A stretch of 57,328 nt of DNA from Aquimarina algiphila (GTDB lineage Bacteria > Bacteroidota > Bacteroidia > Flavobacteriales > Flavobacteriaceae): contig NZ_VLNR01000045.1 of NCBI RefSeq assembly GCF_007489275.1, positions 1 to 57,328 on the forward strand, read 5' to 3'. Each line of letters starts with the position of its first letter. Positions within the stretch are counted from its first letter, which is position 1. Positions 1 to 8,848 of the stretch are shown piece by piece. A model generated the notes under the pieces. That model was not told the origin of the DNA and made no database searches. It saw only the letters and a program-made list of their open reading frames with translations. The translations under genes were made by a program, and so were the position numbers.

Positions 1-329
1 ATCCTTTTAAAACCTTGAGTATTTTATCGTAATTTGCTTGAAAGTTGTGCATATGAATTATAGTGTCGTAACTACAATTTACTGCCTTTTAGCAGTTTGC
101 GCAACTTTTTCTAAATGCACAACGGGTTTAGGTACATATTTTTTTATTTATGTGTCGAGAATAATAAAGGCAACTTCCTTTTTTTTAGAATATTGATTTA
201 ATGGTGATTATGATTTTAATTTTGAGTACAGTTAAACCATATCTAAACAAAGTGCTAACATCAAGTTAAAATTAAGTTAACATAAAATTTTTTTTGAATT
301 TGGTAGTTATATTTTCAAAAGAGAAAAAA
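1..329. other. Intergenic left edge
   Basis: No convincing gene is visible. The stretch holds the foldable repeat at 44-127 and then AT-rich DNA up to the small gene at 330. It may be the edge of a contig or a repeat boundary. Confidence 0.5.
44..127. repeat. Foldable inverted-repeat element (attC-like?)
   Basis: GTTGTGCAT at 44-52 is the reverse complement of ATGCACAAC at 115-123. Between them AGTTGTGC pairs with GCGCAACT (99-106, one mismatch), and an inner hairpin ACTGC/GCAGT lies at 81-95. The outer arm continues as CTAAATGCACAACGGGT (111-127), whose exact reverse complement recurs at 57201-57217. Nested arms carrying GTTG...CAAC resemble integron attC sites or the cassette-like repeats of some Bacteroidota, but the strict GTTRRRY core is not met. 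I call it a structured repeat of unknown role. Confidence 0.45.
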
Positions 330-563
330 ATGATGCTCGAAGAAGTAGTAAGCACTAAAAAAATAAAAAATAATCGAAAGCGTGTAGAAAAATGGTTGCT
401 TAATAATCAGAGATATATTAACATTACTGCAATAGAAAAAGAGATTTCTGCACCAAAAGGACTGGTTCAAAAGTTTGTTAAATATGACAAAAAAATAAAC
501 GATAAATGGATTGAGCCGCTATATAGTGTAATTAAAAGGTTTACCTCATTTAATTTAAGATAA
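330..563 (+). CDS. Small hypothetical basic protein, possibly helix-turn-helix
   Basis: A 77-residue lysine-rich protein without signal peptide or membrane segment. I start it at ATG 330 (a second ATG follows at 333); the longer reading from TTG 294 begins in sequence with no clear ribosome site. The middle (NITAIEKEISAPKGLVQKFV) reads like the two helices of a small DNA-binding helix-turn-helix, followed by an amphipathic tail. This is only a pattern resemblance and I do not recognise a family. It lies directly after the foldable repeat at 44-127, so it could be a cassette-borne gene. It converges on the sigma-factor gene with a 16-bp gap. Confidence 0.5.
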   Translation: MMLEEVVSTKKIKNNRKRVEKWLLNNQRYINITAIEKEISAPKGLVQKFVKYDKKINDKWIEPLYSVIKRFTSFNLR

Positions 564-579
564 TTTTGGCAGCTAAGTA

Positions 580-1155
580 TTAGCTTTTAGAGCTGTTAAT
601 TATTTCCGAGAGTAATTTTTTAGCTCTTAATAATTTTACCTTTACATTATTCATTGACTCATTAAGAGTATCTGCAATTTCTTTATAACTTAATTCCTGA
701 AAATAACGCAAATTGATTATTCTTTGATAATTAGGCTTCAGCTGTTTTATATAAAGGAGTAGTTGAGCTAAGTTTTGTTCTGTTATTAATTTATCTTCAG
801 GTGTAGGGTTGTCATCCACTATTTTATATACAGAATCATCTACCTGAGTCGTCGTTTTGGATTGTATAGACGCATTTTTTTTTCGTAATAAATCAATATG
901 GATATTCTTCGAAATTTGAATTAACCATGTTTTGAAATTATATTCTTCTTTAAACGTATTAATCTTATCGAATGCTCTTGAAAAACTCTGAATAGTAATG
1001 TCTTCTGCTTCATATTCATCCTGTGTCCTTTTCAGTTGAAAATTATAAACATCATTCCAGAATGTATCAAGAAGATAATTAAAAGATATTTGCTTTCCTT
1101 CTTTTGCCTTCTTAATATGATCTTCTAATAAAATAAGATGTTCTTTTTTTTTCAA
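580..1155 (-). CDS. ECF-type sigma-70 family RNA polymerase sigma factor
   Basis: About 191 residues, the usual size of an extracytoplasmic-function sigma factor. Region 2 spans roughly residues 25-95 (YEAEDITIQSFSRAFDKI, then FKTWLIQISKNIHIDLLRKK). Region 4 spans about 130-185 with the helix-turn-helix LSYKEIADTLNESMNNVKVK. It would direct RNA polymerase to a set of stress or envelope promoters. The start is uncertain: the first in-frame start is a TTG at 1155, followed by nine A residues, a context where length errors are common. It follows the small membrane-protein gene by 38 bp on the same strand, so the two are probably cotranscribed. No anti-sigma factor is recognisable beside it. Confidence 0.88.
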   Translation of the reverse strand: MKKKEHLILLEDHIKKAKEGKQISFNYLLDTFWNDVYNFQLKRTQDEYEAEDITIQSFSRAFDKINTFKEEYNFKTWLIQISKNIHIDLLRKKNASIQSKTTTQVDDSVYKIVDDNPTPEDKLITEQNLAQLLLYIKQLKPNYQRIINLRYFQELSYKEIADTLNESMNNVKVKLLRAKKLLSEIINSSKS

Positions 1156-1193
1156 TGACTTTTTTTTGAATAGAATAGATAAAAAAGATAAGG

Positions 1194-1400
1194 CTATTTA
1201 GAATGCCCATCATCATTACAGTTTGAAAACTGATCTGGAGTTTTACCACATAAAGAACATGACTCTCCATCTTTATTAAGAAAAGGGCTTTGACTTGCGC
1301 AGGTACCCGCGAATTTACCATCTTTTTTAGCCCATAATTTGATAGCGATTCCTCCAAAGGCCAAAAGTAATAAGCCAATTGTTAGCAATAAAAGTTTCAT
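1194..1400 (-). CDS. Small single-pass membrane protein, Cys-containing
   Basis: A 68-residue protein starting at ATG 1400. Residues 2-24 form a hydrophobic helix (LLLTIGLLLLAFGGIAIKLW), followed by a short soluble tail with four cysteines, including a CSLCGK motif and a terminal Asn/Asp/His-rich segment. Such short membrane or secreted proteins with a CxxC tail are common in Flavobacteriaceae and have no assigned function. The tail could bind metal or carry a disulfide, which is inference. It is the upstream gene of a likely two-gene unit with the ECF sigma factor and could be a sensor or partner of it. Confidence 0.7.
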   Translation of the reverse strand: MKLLLLTIGLLLLAFGGIAIKLWAKKDGKFAGTCASQSPFLNKDGESCSLCGKTPDQFSNCNDDGHSK

Positions 1401-1614
1401 TCGTTTTTATTTATTGTTTTAAATTTTCAAATGAAATTTGTTATTAAGCATTTAGTAGTAGACCTTCTAAAATATCAATACCTCATTTCATAATCAAATA
1501 CATCAAAATAGATCACAAAGATACAAAGAATGTATGGCTAAGCAGGTATTTAATAAATATTTAAGTACAGAATTATTGAACTATAATGTTGTAGATCATA
1601 GTTTGATAACACGT

Positions 1615-2628
1615 TTATATGATATTTACTTCTGTTTCCAAGGTAATATCAAATTTTTGTTTGACCTCTTGTTGAATTCTTGTTGCTATATCAAGAATTT
1701 CTTTTCCAGAAGCATTACCATGATTTACAAGTACCAATGCTTGCTTTTCATGAACTCCGGCATCACCCCAACGCTTTCCTTTAAACCCTGATTGTTCAAT
1801 AAGCCAACCTGCCGGGATTTTAATGTTATTTTCGTCTATGATATATGATGGGATATTTGGATGTGCTTTTTGAAGTTTGGTAAAAAGACCTTTAGAAATG
1901 ACAGGGTTTTTAAAAAAACTTCCGCTATTTCCTATCTCTGATGGGTCAGGAAGTTTGCTTTGACGTATTTGAATTACCGCTTCAGAAATATTCTTAATTG
2001 TAGGGGTTTTGATGTGTTGTTCTTTTAATGCACTTTCTATTGCTCCATAATCAGTATTGAGATTATGATCTTTTTTGGTCAGTTTAAAAGTTACTTTTGT
2101 GATAATATATTCTCCTTTTACTTCATTTTTAAAAATAGAATTGCGATACTCAAACTTGCAATCTTTTTTTTGAAAAATTTGTTTTTCCTGGGTTATAATG
2201 TTAATAGCCTCGCAACTAACCATGGTATCCTTTAGTTCGACACCGTATGCGCCAATGTTTTGAATCGGAGCACTACCTACATAACCCGGAATTAGAGATA
2301 AATTTTCTAATCCCCCATAATTATTCTGAATGCAATACTGAACAAAATCGTGCCAATTTTCTCCTGCACAGGCAGAAATTAAAACTGCAGTTTCAGATTC
2401 TTCTACTACTTCAATTCCTTTTATCGCTATATGGAGAACTAACGCATCCAGATTTTTTGTTAGCAACATATTGCTCCCTCCACTTAAAATAAAAAGGTTC
2501 TTTTTACTATGTTCTGAAAGGATGTACTTAAGTTCGGATTCTGATGTGATTGCAACAAATTCTGATGCAATAGCGTTGATTCCAAATGTATTATATTCTT
2601 TTAGAGATTTTTTGTGCTCAATCTTCAT
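1615..2628 (-). CDS. murB: UDP-N-acetylmuramate dehydrogenase (MurB)
   Basis: A 337-residue FAD enzyme that reduces UDP-GlcNAc-enolpyruvate to UDP-MurNAc with NADPH, the second committed step of peptidoglycan precursor synthesis in the cytoplasm. Visible motifs are FILSGGSNMLL (FAD-binding loop), IPGYVGSAPIQNIGAYGVE (pyrophosphate/FAD loop) and GNSGSFFKNP, containing the serine that protonates the intermediate. The C-terminal domain holds AGWLIEQSGFKG. Length and architecture fit the E. coli-like type I enzyme. ATG 2628 overlaps the end of the upstream aminotransferase gene by 11 bp, implying translational coupling. Confidence 0.96.
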   Translation of the reverse strand: MKIEHKKSLKEYNTFGINAIASEFVAITSESELKYILSEHSKKNLFILSGGSNMLLTKNLDALVLHIAIKGIEVVEESETAVLISACAGENWHDFVQYCIQNNYGGLENLSLIPGYVGSAPIQNIGAYGVELKDTMVSCEAINIITQEKQIFQKKDCKFEYRNSIFKNEVKGEYIITKVTFKLTKKDHNLNTDYGAIESALKEQHIKTPTIKNISEAVIQIRQSKLPDPSEIGNSGSFFKNPVISKGLFTKLQKAHPNIPSYIIDENNIKIPAGWLIEQSGFKGKRWGDAGVHEKQALVLVNHGNASGKEILDIATRIQQEVKQKFDITLETEVNII

Positions 2629-3817
2629 CTGTCTTATATTTTTCTAGAGCTAGCCTTAGAATTTCAATTGCTTTTTTAAGATCTCTTCGGTTAAGTACAT
2701 AAGCAATTCGTACTTGGTTTTTTCCTTTTTCCGGACTTGAATAAAATCCAGAAGCAGGTGCTAACATAACCGTTTGTTTATCCACATCAAATTTGTCTAA
2801 AAGCCACTGAGTAAAATGATCAGCATCTTTAATTGGTAATTCTGCGATGCAATAAAAAGCACCTTTTGGTATAGCTACTTTTACGCCTGGGATTTCTCTA
2901 AGTCCAGAGACAAGAGTGTCTCGCCTTAATTTATATTTTGCAATCGTTTCTGTGTAATATGAGTCTGGAGCTTCTAACGCAGCCTCACTGGCAATTTGTG
3001 CTAAAGTAGGAGGGCTTAACCGAGCTTGAGCAAATTTCATAGCGGTTTGCATTACGCTTTTGTTTTTGCTTACAATACATCCAATACGAGCTCCACACAT
3101 ACTATAACGTTTTGAGACAGAATCTACAATAATTGCATGTTCATTCAATCCTTTTTCCTGAAGAATAGAATAATGTTCTGAATCATCATAAACAAATTCT
3201 CGATAGACTTCATCAGAGATTAGAAATAGATCATACTTAATTGCTAGTGCTGATAATTGCTTAATCTCTTCCTTACTATACAGATATCCTGTTGGATTAC
3301 CAGGGTTACATATTAAGATTGCTTTAGTTTTTTTGGTAATAAGTTTTTCGAATTCTTTGATTGAAGGTAATGCAAACCCAGTCTCGATTTTAGAAATTAC
3401 AGGAACTACGGTTACTGTTGACTGAGTCGAAAAACTATAATAATTAGCATAAAAAGGTTCGGGAACTATAATTTCATCACCTGGATCGGTAATGCTTCCC
3501 ATGGTAAAGATTAGTGCTTCACTCCCTCCGGTGGTTACCAAAATATCATCAGATGAAATTGTAATATCATGTTTTGCGTAATATCCTGCTAGTTTTTTTC
3601 TAAAACTTTCAAAACCGGCAGAATGACTATATGCCAAAATATCTAAATTATGGTTTCGTATCGCGTCCATGGCTTCAATCGGTGTTTTGATATCTGGTTG
3701 ACCGATATTAAGATGGTATATGTGCTTGCCTTCTTTTACAGCTTTTTCTGCAAAAGGAGCCAATTTTCTAATTGGCGATTCTGGCATAGCTTTGCCTTTA
3801 TATGATACTATTGGCAT
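2618..3817 (-). CDS. PLP-dependent class I/II aminotransferase
   Basis: A 399-residue fold-type I aminotransferase of the aspartate-aminotransferase superfamily. Motifs include HLNIGQPD near residue 36, VTTGGSEAL (94-102, phosphate binding), NPGNPTGYLYS (171-181), SDEVYREFVYDD (201-212) and SVSKRYSMCGARIG, in which Lys236 should form the Schiff base with pyridoxal phosphate. It transfers an amino group between an amino acid and a 2-oxoacid in the cytoplasm. The exact substrate (aspartate, aromatic or branched-chain) cannot be read from sequence. It is the first gene of a two-gene minus-strand unit with murB. Confidence 0.93.
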   Translation of the reverse strand: MPIVSYKGKAMPESPIRKLAPFAEKAVKEGKHIYHLNIGQPDIKTPIEAMDAIRNHNLDILAYSHSAGFESFRKKLAGYYAKHDITISSDDILVTTGGSEALIFTMGSITDPGDEIIVPEPFYANYYSFSTQSTVTVVPVISKIETGFALPSIKEFEKLITKKTKAILICNPGNPTGYLYSKEEIKQLSALAIKYDLFLISDEVYREFVYDDSEHYSILQEKGLNEHAIIVDSVSKRYSMCGARIGCIVSKNKSVMQTAMKFAQARLSPPTLAQIASEAALEAPDSYYTETIAKYKLRRDTLVSGLREIPGVKVAIPKGAFYCIAELPIKDADHFTQWLLDKFDVDKQTVMLAPASGFYSSPEKGKNQVRIAYVLNRRDLKKAIEILRLALEKYKTDED

Positions 3818-3923
3818 CTGATCTAATTTAATAAAATAAAAATAGCCGTAAATTTCTTAAAATATTTAAGATATAACGGTATAATTGATGTGATTTTTCA
3901 ACTATTTTTCTATATTTAGTGTA

Positions 3924-5273
3924 ATGAAGATTTTATCATTGAATTTTTGCCATTTTCTCAAAAGTAAGGTTTTAGTAGTATTACTATTATTAAATGTTGT
4001 TCTTTTTGCTCAAAAGGATTTCAGACTTCCCGTAGGAAAAAAACATAATAAACTTAGATTTGAATTAGCAAATAACCTTATTATCGTACCAGTTGTTGTA
4101 AATGGAGTTGAACTTTCCTTTATTTTGGATACAGGTGTGGGGTCTACAATTATCTTTAGCGTTGACAATAAAAGCTCGCTTGAACTTAAAGATGCTTCAA
4201 AAATTTACCTTAGAGGTTTGGGAGATAATGAGCCGGTAGAAGCTATAAAGTCAATTAATAATGAAGTTAAAATAGGTAAAGCAACGAGTAGAAACCATAA
4301 AATTTACTTGGTTTTGGATGAAACCATTAATTTTTCCCCTCGTATGGGGTTTCCTATACATGGTATTATAGGTTATGATCTCTTTAAAGATTTTGTAGTG
4401 GAGATCAATTACTCTAAAAGAGTTATAAAAATAAATAAGCCTGAAACCTATGCATATAAAAAATGTGAAAAATGTTACAAGACTAAAATCAAATTCCGTA
4501 ATAATAGAAAAAGACCATTTGTTACAGCTAAATATAAATCTGATAAAGGATTGATTGATGTTAATCTATTATTAGATTCTGGGTCTGGTTCTTCATTATG
4601 GTTATTTGAGAATGAAGAAAATGGTATTCATGTTGGGGGTAATTCATTTAGAGATTTTTTAGGAAAAGGATTTAATGGTGATATATATGGACAAAAAACC
4701 AAAATTAAGGAGCTTCGTTTGGGAGATTTTATGATGAAAGAGGTTACGGCTTCCTTTCCGGATTCAATTTATATACAGGGGATATCTCAAAATGATAGAC
4801 AAGGTTCGTTAGGAGGTAATATTCTGCGAAGGTTCAATTTGATTGTGGATTATCCTGGCGAAAAAATATCTTTTAAAAAAAATGGATATTTCGGAAAGCC
4901 TTTTAATTATAATATGAGTGGACTTACAATCCAGCATAGTGGTTTTACTGCCATTAAAGGATATAAAGAAAATAACACAGTTCATCTTGGGTTAAATGAA
5001 GTAGTCACAAAAAAGACACTTGAGTTATCTAATGATTTTGTGCTTCTTCCTAGATATGAGATTTCTGATGTTAGAATTAATTCACCTGCCAATCTTGCTG
5101 GGTTGCAAAAGGGAGATATTATTTTAGAGGTAAATGGGAAAAAAGCATTTAATTATAAACTTTCAGACCTTAACGAATTGTTCTATTTTGAGGAAGGGAG
5201 GAAGATAACGATGAAAATAGAACGGTTAGGAGTGGAGATAAAGTATCATTTTTATCTCAAGAAGGTGATTTAA
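3924..5273 (+). CDS. Retropepsin-like aspartyl protease protein with two protease repeats and a PDZ domain
   Basis: A 449-residue protein with an N-terminal hydrophobic signal (about 16-30, ending LFAQ|KD). Domain 1 (about 45-160) carries FILDTGVGSTIIF, where Asp69 is the candidate catalytic residue, and ends in GIIGYDLFKDFVVEINY. Domain 2 (about 185-330) repeats the plan with LLLDSGSGSSLWLF and GGNILRRFNLIVDYP. A PDZ domain at about 372-445 (ADLNELFYFEEG region) recognises peptide ends. Pepsin-fold dimers need two such lobes, so the protein may form its own pseudo-dimeric site in the periplasm. The second motif has Ser in place of Thr, which some active enzymes tolerate. Its substrate is unknown. 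Confidence 0.82.
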   Translation: MKILSLNFCHFLKSKVLVVLLLLNVVLFAQKDFRLPVGKKHNKLRFELANNLIIVPVVVNGVELSFILDTGVGSTIIFSVDNKSSLELKDASKIYLRGLGDNEPVEAIKSINNEVKIGKATSRNHKIYLVLDETINFSPRMGFPIHGIIGYDLFKDFVVEINYSKRVIKINKPETYAYKKCEKCYKTKIKFRNNRKRPFVTAKYKSDKGLIDVNLLLDSGSGSSLWLFENEENGIHVGGNSFRDFLGKGFNGDIYGQKTKIKELRLGDFMMKEVTASFPDSIYIQGISQNDRQGSLGGNILRRFNLIVDYPGEKISFKKNGYFGKPFNYNMSGLTIQHSGFTAIKGYKENNTVHLGLNEVVTKKTLELSNDFVLLPRYEISDVRINSPANLAGLQKGDIILEVNGKKAFNYKLSDLNELFYFEEGRKITMKIERLGVEIKYHFYLKKVI

Positions 5274-5280
5274 AAAAAGA

Positions 5281-5313
5281 AAAAGGGATGTTATCTGATA
5301 ACATCCCTTTTTT
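5281..5313. terminator. Bidirectional intrinsic terminator
   Basis: GGGATGTTATC and GATAACATCCC form a near-perfect stem flanked by A-runs and T-runs on both sides. It serves the aspartyl-protease gene on the plus strand and can serve the convergent DUF1573 gene. Confidence 0.9.
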
Positions 5314-5333
5314 ATGATATACTAATAATTATT

Positions 5334-5726
5334 TTAGTTTTTTTCCAGAACGCTTTTGTCAAGTACTGTTCCTTTAATTTTAATTGCTTTTGTAGCTTCT
5401 TCAGCATTAGAGTACACAGTAATTGTTTTACGTATTGGTCCAACTCTTTTAGTGTCATATTTTACTTCAATAACACCTGATTCTCCTGGAGCAATCGGTT
5501 TTTCTGGCTTTTTCGGAATTGTGCACCCACAACTAGAATATACTCTAGAAATGATTAAAGGTGATTTTCCTGTGTTCGTAAATTCAAATTGACGAACCCC
5601 ATCACTACCTTTAGCGATTTCTCCATAATCGACGACTTCTGATTTAAATTTTATTTGTGCCTTATCCTGTGCGTTTAGGGTTATACCCAGAAAACAAACA
5701 CATAAAATCATCATTATTTTTTTCAT
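5334..5726 (-). CDS. DUF1573 family secreted protein
   Basis: A 130-residue protein with a signal peptide (MKKIMMILCVCFLGITLNAQ, cleavage after AQ expected). The remainder is a single immunoglobulin-like beta-sandwich typical of DUF1573: FEFTNTGKSPLIISRVYSSC, then CGCTIPKKP, PGESGVIEVKYDT and KGTV. The conserved SSCGCT cysteines are present. Proteins of this family are abundant and periplasmic or exported in Bacteroidota; their role is not established. It is monocistronic, with a good promoter upstream (5748-5777) and a shared terminator downstream. Confidence 0.9.
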   Translation of the reverse strand: MKKIMMILCVCFLGITLNAQDKAQIKFKSEVVDYGEIAKGSDGVRQFEFTNTGKSPLIISRVYSSCGCTIPKKPEKPIAPGESGVIEVKYDTKRVGPIRKTITVYSNAEEATKAIKIKGTVLDKSVLEKN

Positions 5727-5747
5727 AATGTAGGTTTTTATTAAGTG

Positions 5748-5777
5748 TAAAAGTACTTACTTTTTATTCAACTGCAA
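5748..5777 (-). promoter_or_regulatory. Candidate sigma-A promoter of the DUF1573 gene
   Basis: On the minus strand TTG (5775-5777) is followed after 19 bp by TACTTTTA (5748-5755), one mismatch from the Bacteroidota -7 consensus TAnnTTTG. It lies 21 bp before the start codon. Confidence 0.5.
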
Positions 5778-5919
5778 AATCACAACTCAAAGAGAGAAGG
5801 GACAAATTAAACAGAAAAAGTTAGAGTATAAGGTGAATACTAGGTTATATAGCTTATGTTAAAGTATAATATTTAGTGATTTTTGACCTTATGTTTTTTT
5901 AAATTTTCATATTTCTAAC

Positions 5920-5950
5920 TTCGTACTTCATACTATAATAATTACTTTTG
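5920..5950 (+). promoter_or_regulatory. Candidate sigma-A promoter of valS
   Basis: TACTTTTG (5943-5950) matches TAnnTTTG exactly, with TTCG about 19 bp upstream as a weak -33 element. It precedes the valS ATG by 30 bp, leaving a short leader without an obvious T-box, as expected outside Firmicutes. Confidence 0.5.
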
Positions 5951-5980
5951 CACTTCTAAATTCAAAAACCAGACCTAAGT

Positions 5981-8614
5981 ATGGCTTTAGCGGAAAAATA
6001 TGATGCAAAATCGGTAGAAGAGAAATGGTATTCTTACTGGATGGAAAACAATTATTTCCATTCTGAAGTTGATGAAAGAGAGTCATATACTATTGTTATT
6101 CCTCCACCAAATGTCACAGGTGTTCTTCATATGGGGCATATGCTCAATAATACTATCCAGGATGTACTTATTAGAAGGGCTCGTCTTAATGGGTATAATG
6201 CTTGTTGGGTGCCAGGTACAGATCATGCATCAATTGCTACTGAGGCTAAGGTTGTTGCTAAGTTAAAAGAAGAAGGAATTAACAAAAACGATCTTACACG
6301 GGAAGAATTTTTAGGACATGCATGGGAATGGACTCATAAACATGGAGGTATCATTCTAGAGCAACTTAAAAAGTTAGGTGCTTCTTGTGATTGGGAACGT
6401 ACTGCGTTTACAATGGATGAAAATCTCTCTGCTTCTGTGATCAAGGTTTTTGTGGATTTATATAATAAAGGCCTTATTTATAGAGGGTATAGAATGGTAA
6501 ATTGGGATCCTCAGGCCAAGACTACTTTATCTGATGAAGAAGTGATTTATGAAGAAAAACAAGGTGGGTTATATTATTTAAACTATAAAATTGATGGTAG
6601 TGAAGATACGCTAACTATTGCTACAACACGTCCCGAAACTATTATGGGAGATACTGCAATTTGTATTAACCCAAATGATGAAAGATTTACACATCTTAAG
6701 GGTAAAAAAGCGATTGTGCCTATTGCTAATCGTGTGATTCCAATAATAGAAGATGAGTATGTGGATATGGAATTTGGTACAGGATGCCTGAAAGTGACAC
6801 CAGCGCATGATCCTAATGATAAGGTTTTAGGAGATAAACATAGTCTTGAAGTTATTGATATTTTTAATGATAATGCGACGTTAAATGCTGCTGGATTACA
6901 TTATAAAGGAAAAGATCGCTTTGTTGTTCGTAAAGAGATTGTTAAAGAACTCGAGAGTATTGGAGCTTTAGAGAAAACTGAAACTCACCTGAATAAAGTA
7001 GGTACTAGTGAGCGAACTAAAGCGGTAATAGAACCAAAATTGAGTGATCAGTGGTTTTTGAAAATGAAAGACCTGGCTCAACCAGCTTTAGATGCTGTGC
7101 TGGATAAAGAAGTGAATTTAGTTCCTGAGAAATTTATCAGTACCTATCGTTATTGGATGGAGAATGTTAGAGATTGGAATATCTCACGTCAACTTTGGTG
7201 GGGGCATCAAATCCCGGCATATTTTTATGGTCCTGGTAAGGAAGATTTCGTAGTTGCAGAGAGTAGAGAAGAAGCACTTTCTCTTGCACAAGAAAAAACG
7301 GGCAATGATTCGTTAAAAGATACAGATCTTACACAAGACCCTGATGCTTTGGATACTTGGTTTTCTTCATGGTTATGGCCAATGAGCGTTTTTAATGGTA
7401 TTCTAGAGCCTGATAATAAAGAAATTAACTATTATTATCCAACTAACGATTTGGTTACTGCTCCAGAGATTTTATTTTTCTGGGTAGCTCGTATGATCAT
7501 TGCTGGATATGAATATCGTCAGGAAAAACCATTTACAAATGTATATCTTACTGGGATAGTACGAGATAAGCAAAGACGTAAGATGTCTAAGTCTCTGGGT
7601 AACTCGCCAGACCCACTGGATTTAATCGGTCAATATGGTGCAGATGGTATCAGGGTAGGGATGCTATTAAGTTCACCTGCAGGAAATGATTTAATGTTTG
7701 ATGAGGATTTGTGCAAACAAGGTAGTGCATTTGTAAATAAAATATTTAATGCTTCCAGGCTTGTTTTGGGGTGGAAGGTAGATACGACAATTGAACAACC
7801 AGAGGCTTCAGTTGTGGCTATTAATTGGTATCGTTCAAAATTTCAGAAAGCACTTGTAGAATTAGAAAATAACTATAACAAATATAGGATTAGTGATGCA
7901 TTAATGACTACCTATAAATTGATATGGGATGATTTCTGTGGTTGGTTTTTAGAAATGGTTAAGCCTTCATATGGTAGTCCAATTGATATTAATACATATC
8001 AACAGGTAATAGCTATATTAGAAGATAATCTTAAGATTTTACACCCTTTTGTGCCTTTTATTTCTGAAGAGATATGGCAACAGATTTCTGACAGAAGTGC
8101 TGAAGAGGCTCTAATTATTGCTAGTTGGCCAGAAGAGACATCTGTTAATGAAGATTTAATCAAAGAATTTGAAGTTGCAGGAGATATAATTTCTGGAATC
8201 CGTACCATACGTAAGGAGAAAAATATACCGTTTAAAGATACAATAGAGTTATTTGTTCTTAATAGCGAAAAACTAAAAACAACTTTTGATACTGTAATTA
8301 GTAAACTTGGAAATCTATCGGGATTAAATTATGTTGAAGAAAAAGTAGAAGGAGCCCTTTCTTTCAGGGTAAAGTCTAATGAGTATTTTATTCCGATTTC
8401 TGGAGCGATTGATGTAGAGGAAGAGATTAAAAAGTTAACAGATGAATTGCTGTATACAGAAGGTTTTTTGAAATCTGTACAGAAAAAGTTGCAAAATGAG
8501 CGCTTTGTAAATAATGCTCCTGAGCAAGTTATTGCAACAGAAAGAAAGAAAGAAGCTGATGCTGAAGCTAAAATAGCCACCTTAAAGTCAAGTTTGGAAG
8601 GGCTTAGAAGTTAA
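5981..8614 (+). CDS. valS: Valine--tRNA ligase
   Basis: An 877-residue class Ia aminoacyl-tRNA synthetase that charges tRNA-Val with valine. The HIGH signature appears as PPPNVTGVLHMGH (HMGH at 50-53) and the KMSKS loop at 534-538. The editing domain between them (about 190-340) contains TTRPETIMGD and GTGCLKVTPAHDPND. An anticodon-binding domain (about 620-770) includes DDFCGWFLEMVKP. The last ~65 residues form the expected C-terminal coiled coil. Length and domain order are normal. It is monocistronic with its own promoter and a strong terminator at 8641-8674. Confidence 0.98.
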   Translation: MALAEKYDAKSVEEKWYSYWMENNYFHSEVDERESYTIVIPPPNVTGVLHMGHMLNNTIQDVLIRRARLNGYNACWVPGTDHASIATEAKVVAKLKEEGINKNDLTREEFLGHAWEWTHKHGGIILEQLKKLGASCDWERTAFTMDENLSASVIKVFVDLYNKGLIYRGYRMVNWDPQAKTTLSDEEVIYEEKQGGLYYLNYKIDGSEDTLTIATTRPETIMGDTAICINPNDERFTHLKGKKAIVPIANRVIPIIEDEYVDMEFGTGCLKVTPAHDPNDKVLGDKHSLEVIDIFNDNATLNAAGLHYKGKDRFVVRKEIVKELESIGALEKTETHLNKVGTSERTKAVIEPKLSDQWFLKMKDLAQPALDAVLDKEVNLVPEKFISTYRYWMENVRDWNISRQLWWGHQIPAYFYGPGKEDFVVAESREEALSLAQEKTGNDSLKDTDLTQDPDALDTWFSSWLWPMSVFNGILEPDNKEINYYYPTNDLVTAPEILFFWVARMIIAGYEYRQEKPFTNVYLTGIVRDKQRRKMSKSLGNSPDPLDLIGQYGADGIRVGMLLSSPAGNDLMFDEDLCKQGSAFVNKIFNASRLVLGWKVDTTIEQPEASVVAINWYRSKFQKALVELENNYNKYRISDALMTTYKLIWDDFCGWFLEMVKPSYGSPIDINTYQQVIAILEDNLKILHPFVPFISEEIWQQISDRSAEEALIIASWPEETSVNEDLIKEFEVAGDIISGIRTIRKEKNIPFKDTIELFVLNSEKLKTTFDTVISKLGNLSGLNYVEEKVEGALSFRVKSNEYFIPISGAIDVEEEIKKLTDELLYTEGFLKSVQKKLQNERFVNNAPEQVIATERKKEADAEAKIATLKSSLEGLRS

Positions 8615-8640
8615 TTTTATCTTTTTTTAAATTTTATATA

Positions 8641-8674
8641 AAGCCTTGATTTATAAAATAATCAAGGTTTTTTT
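8641..8674 (+). terminator. Intrinsic terminator after valS
   Basis: CCTTGATT (8644-8651) pairs with AATCAAGG (8660-8667) across an eight-base loop, followed by seven T residues. Confidence 0.88.
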
Positions 8675-8848
8675 GTGATTTTTATAGAGGAGGTACTCGC
8701 TTTATGATGTTAAAAACCTCATTATTTTGTGAAGATTTGTTAATCTTATAATAAATCAGAAAATAAAGAGTACTCTTTATGGTTTTCATTTTATATCAGG
8801 CAAAAGCCAATATATCCAAGTATTTGCTAATATTAAAATGAAAAACAA

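Noticed and set aside
1112..1378. 88-residue minus-strand open frame
   Set aside because: It overlaps both the sigma-factor gene and the 68-residue membrane protein in another frame and lacks protein-like composition.
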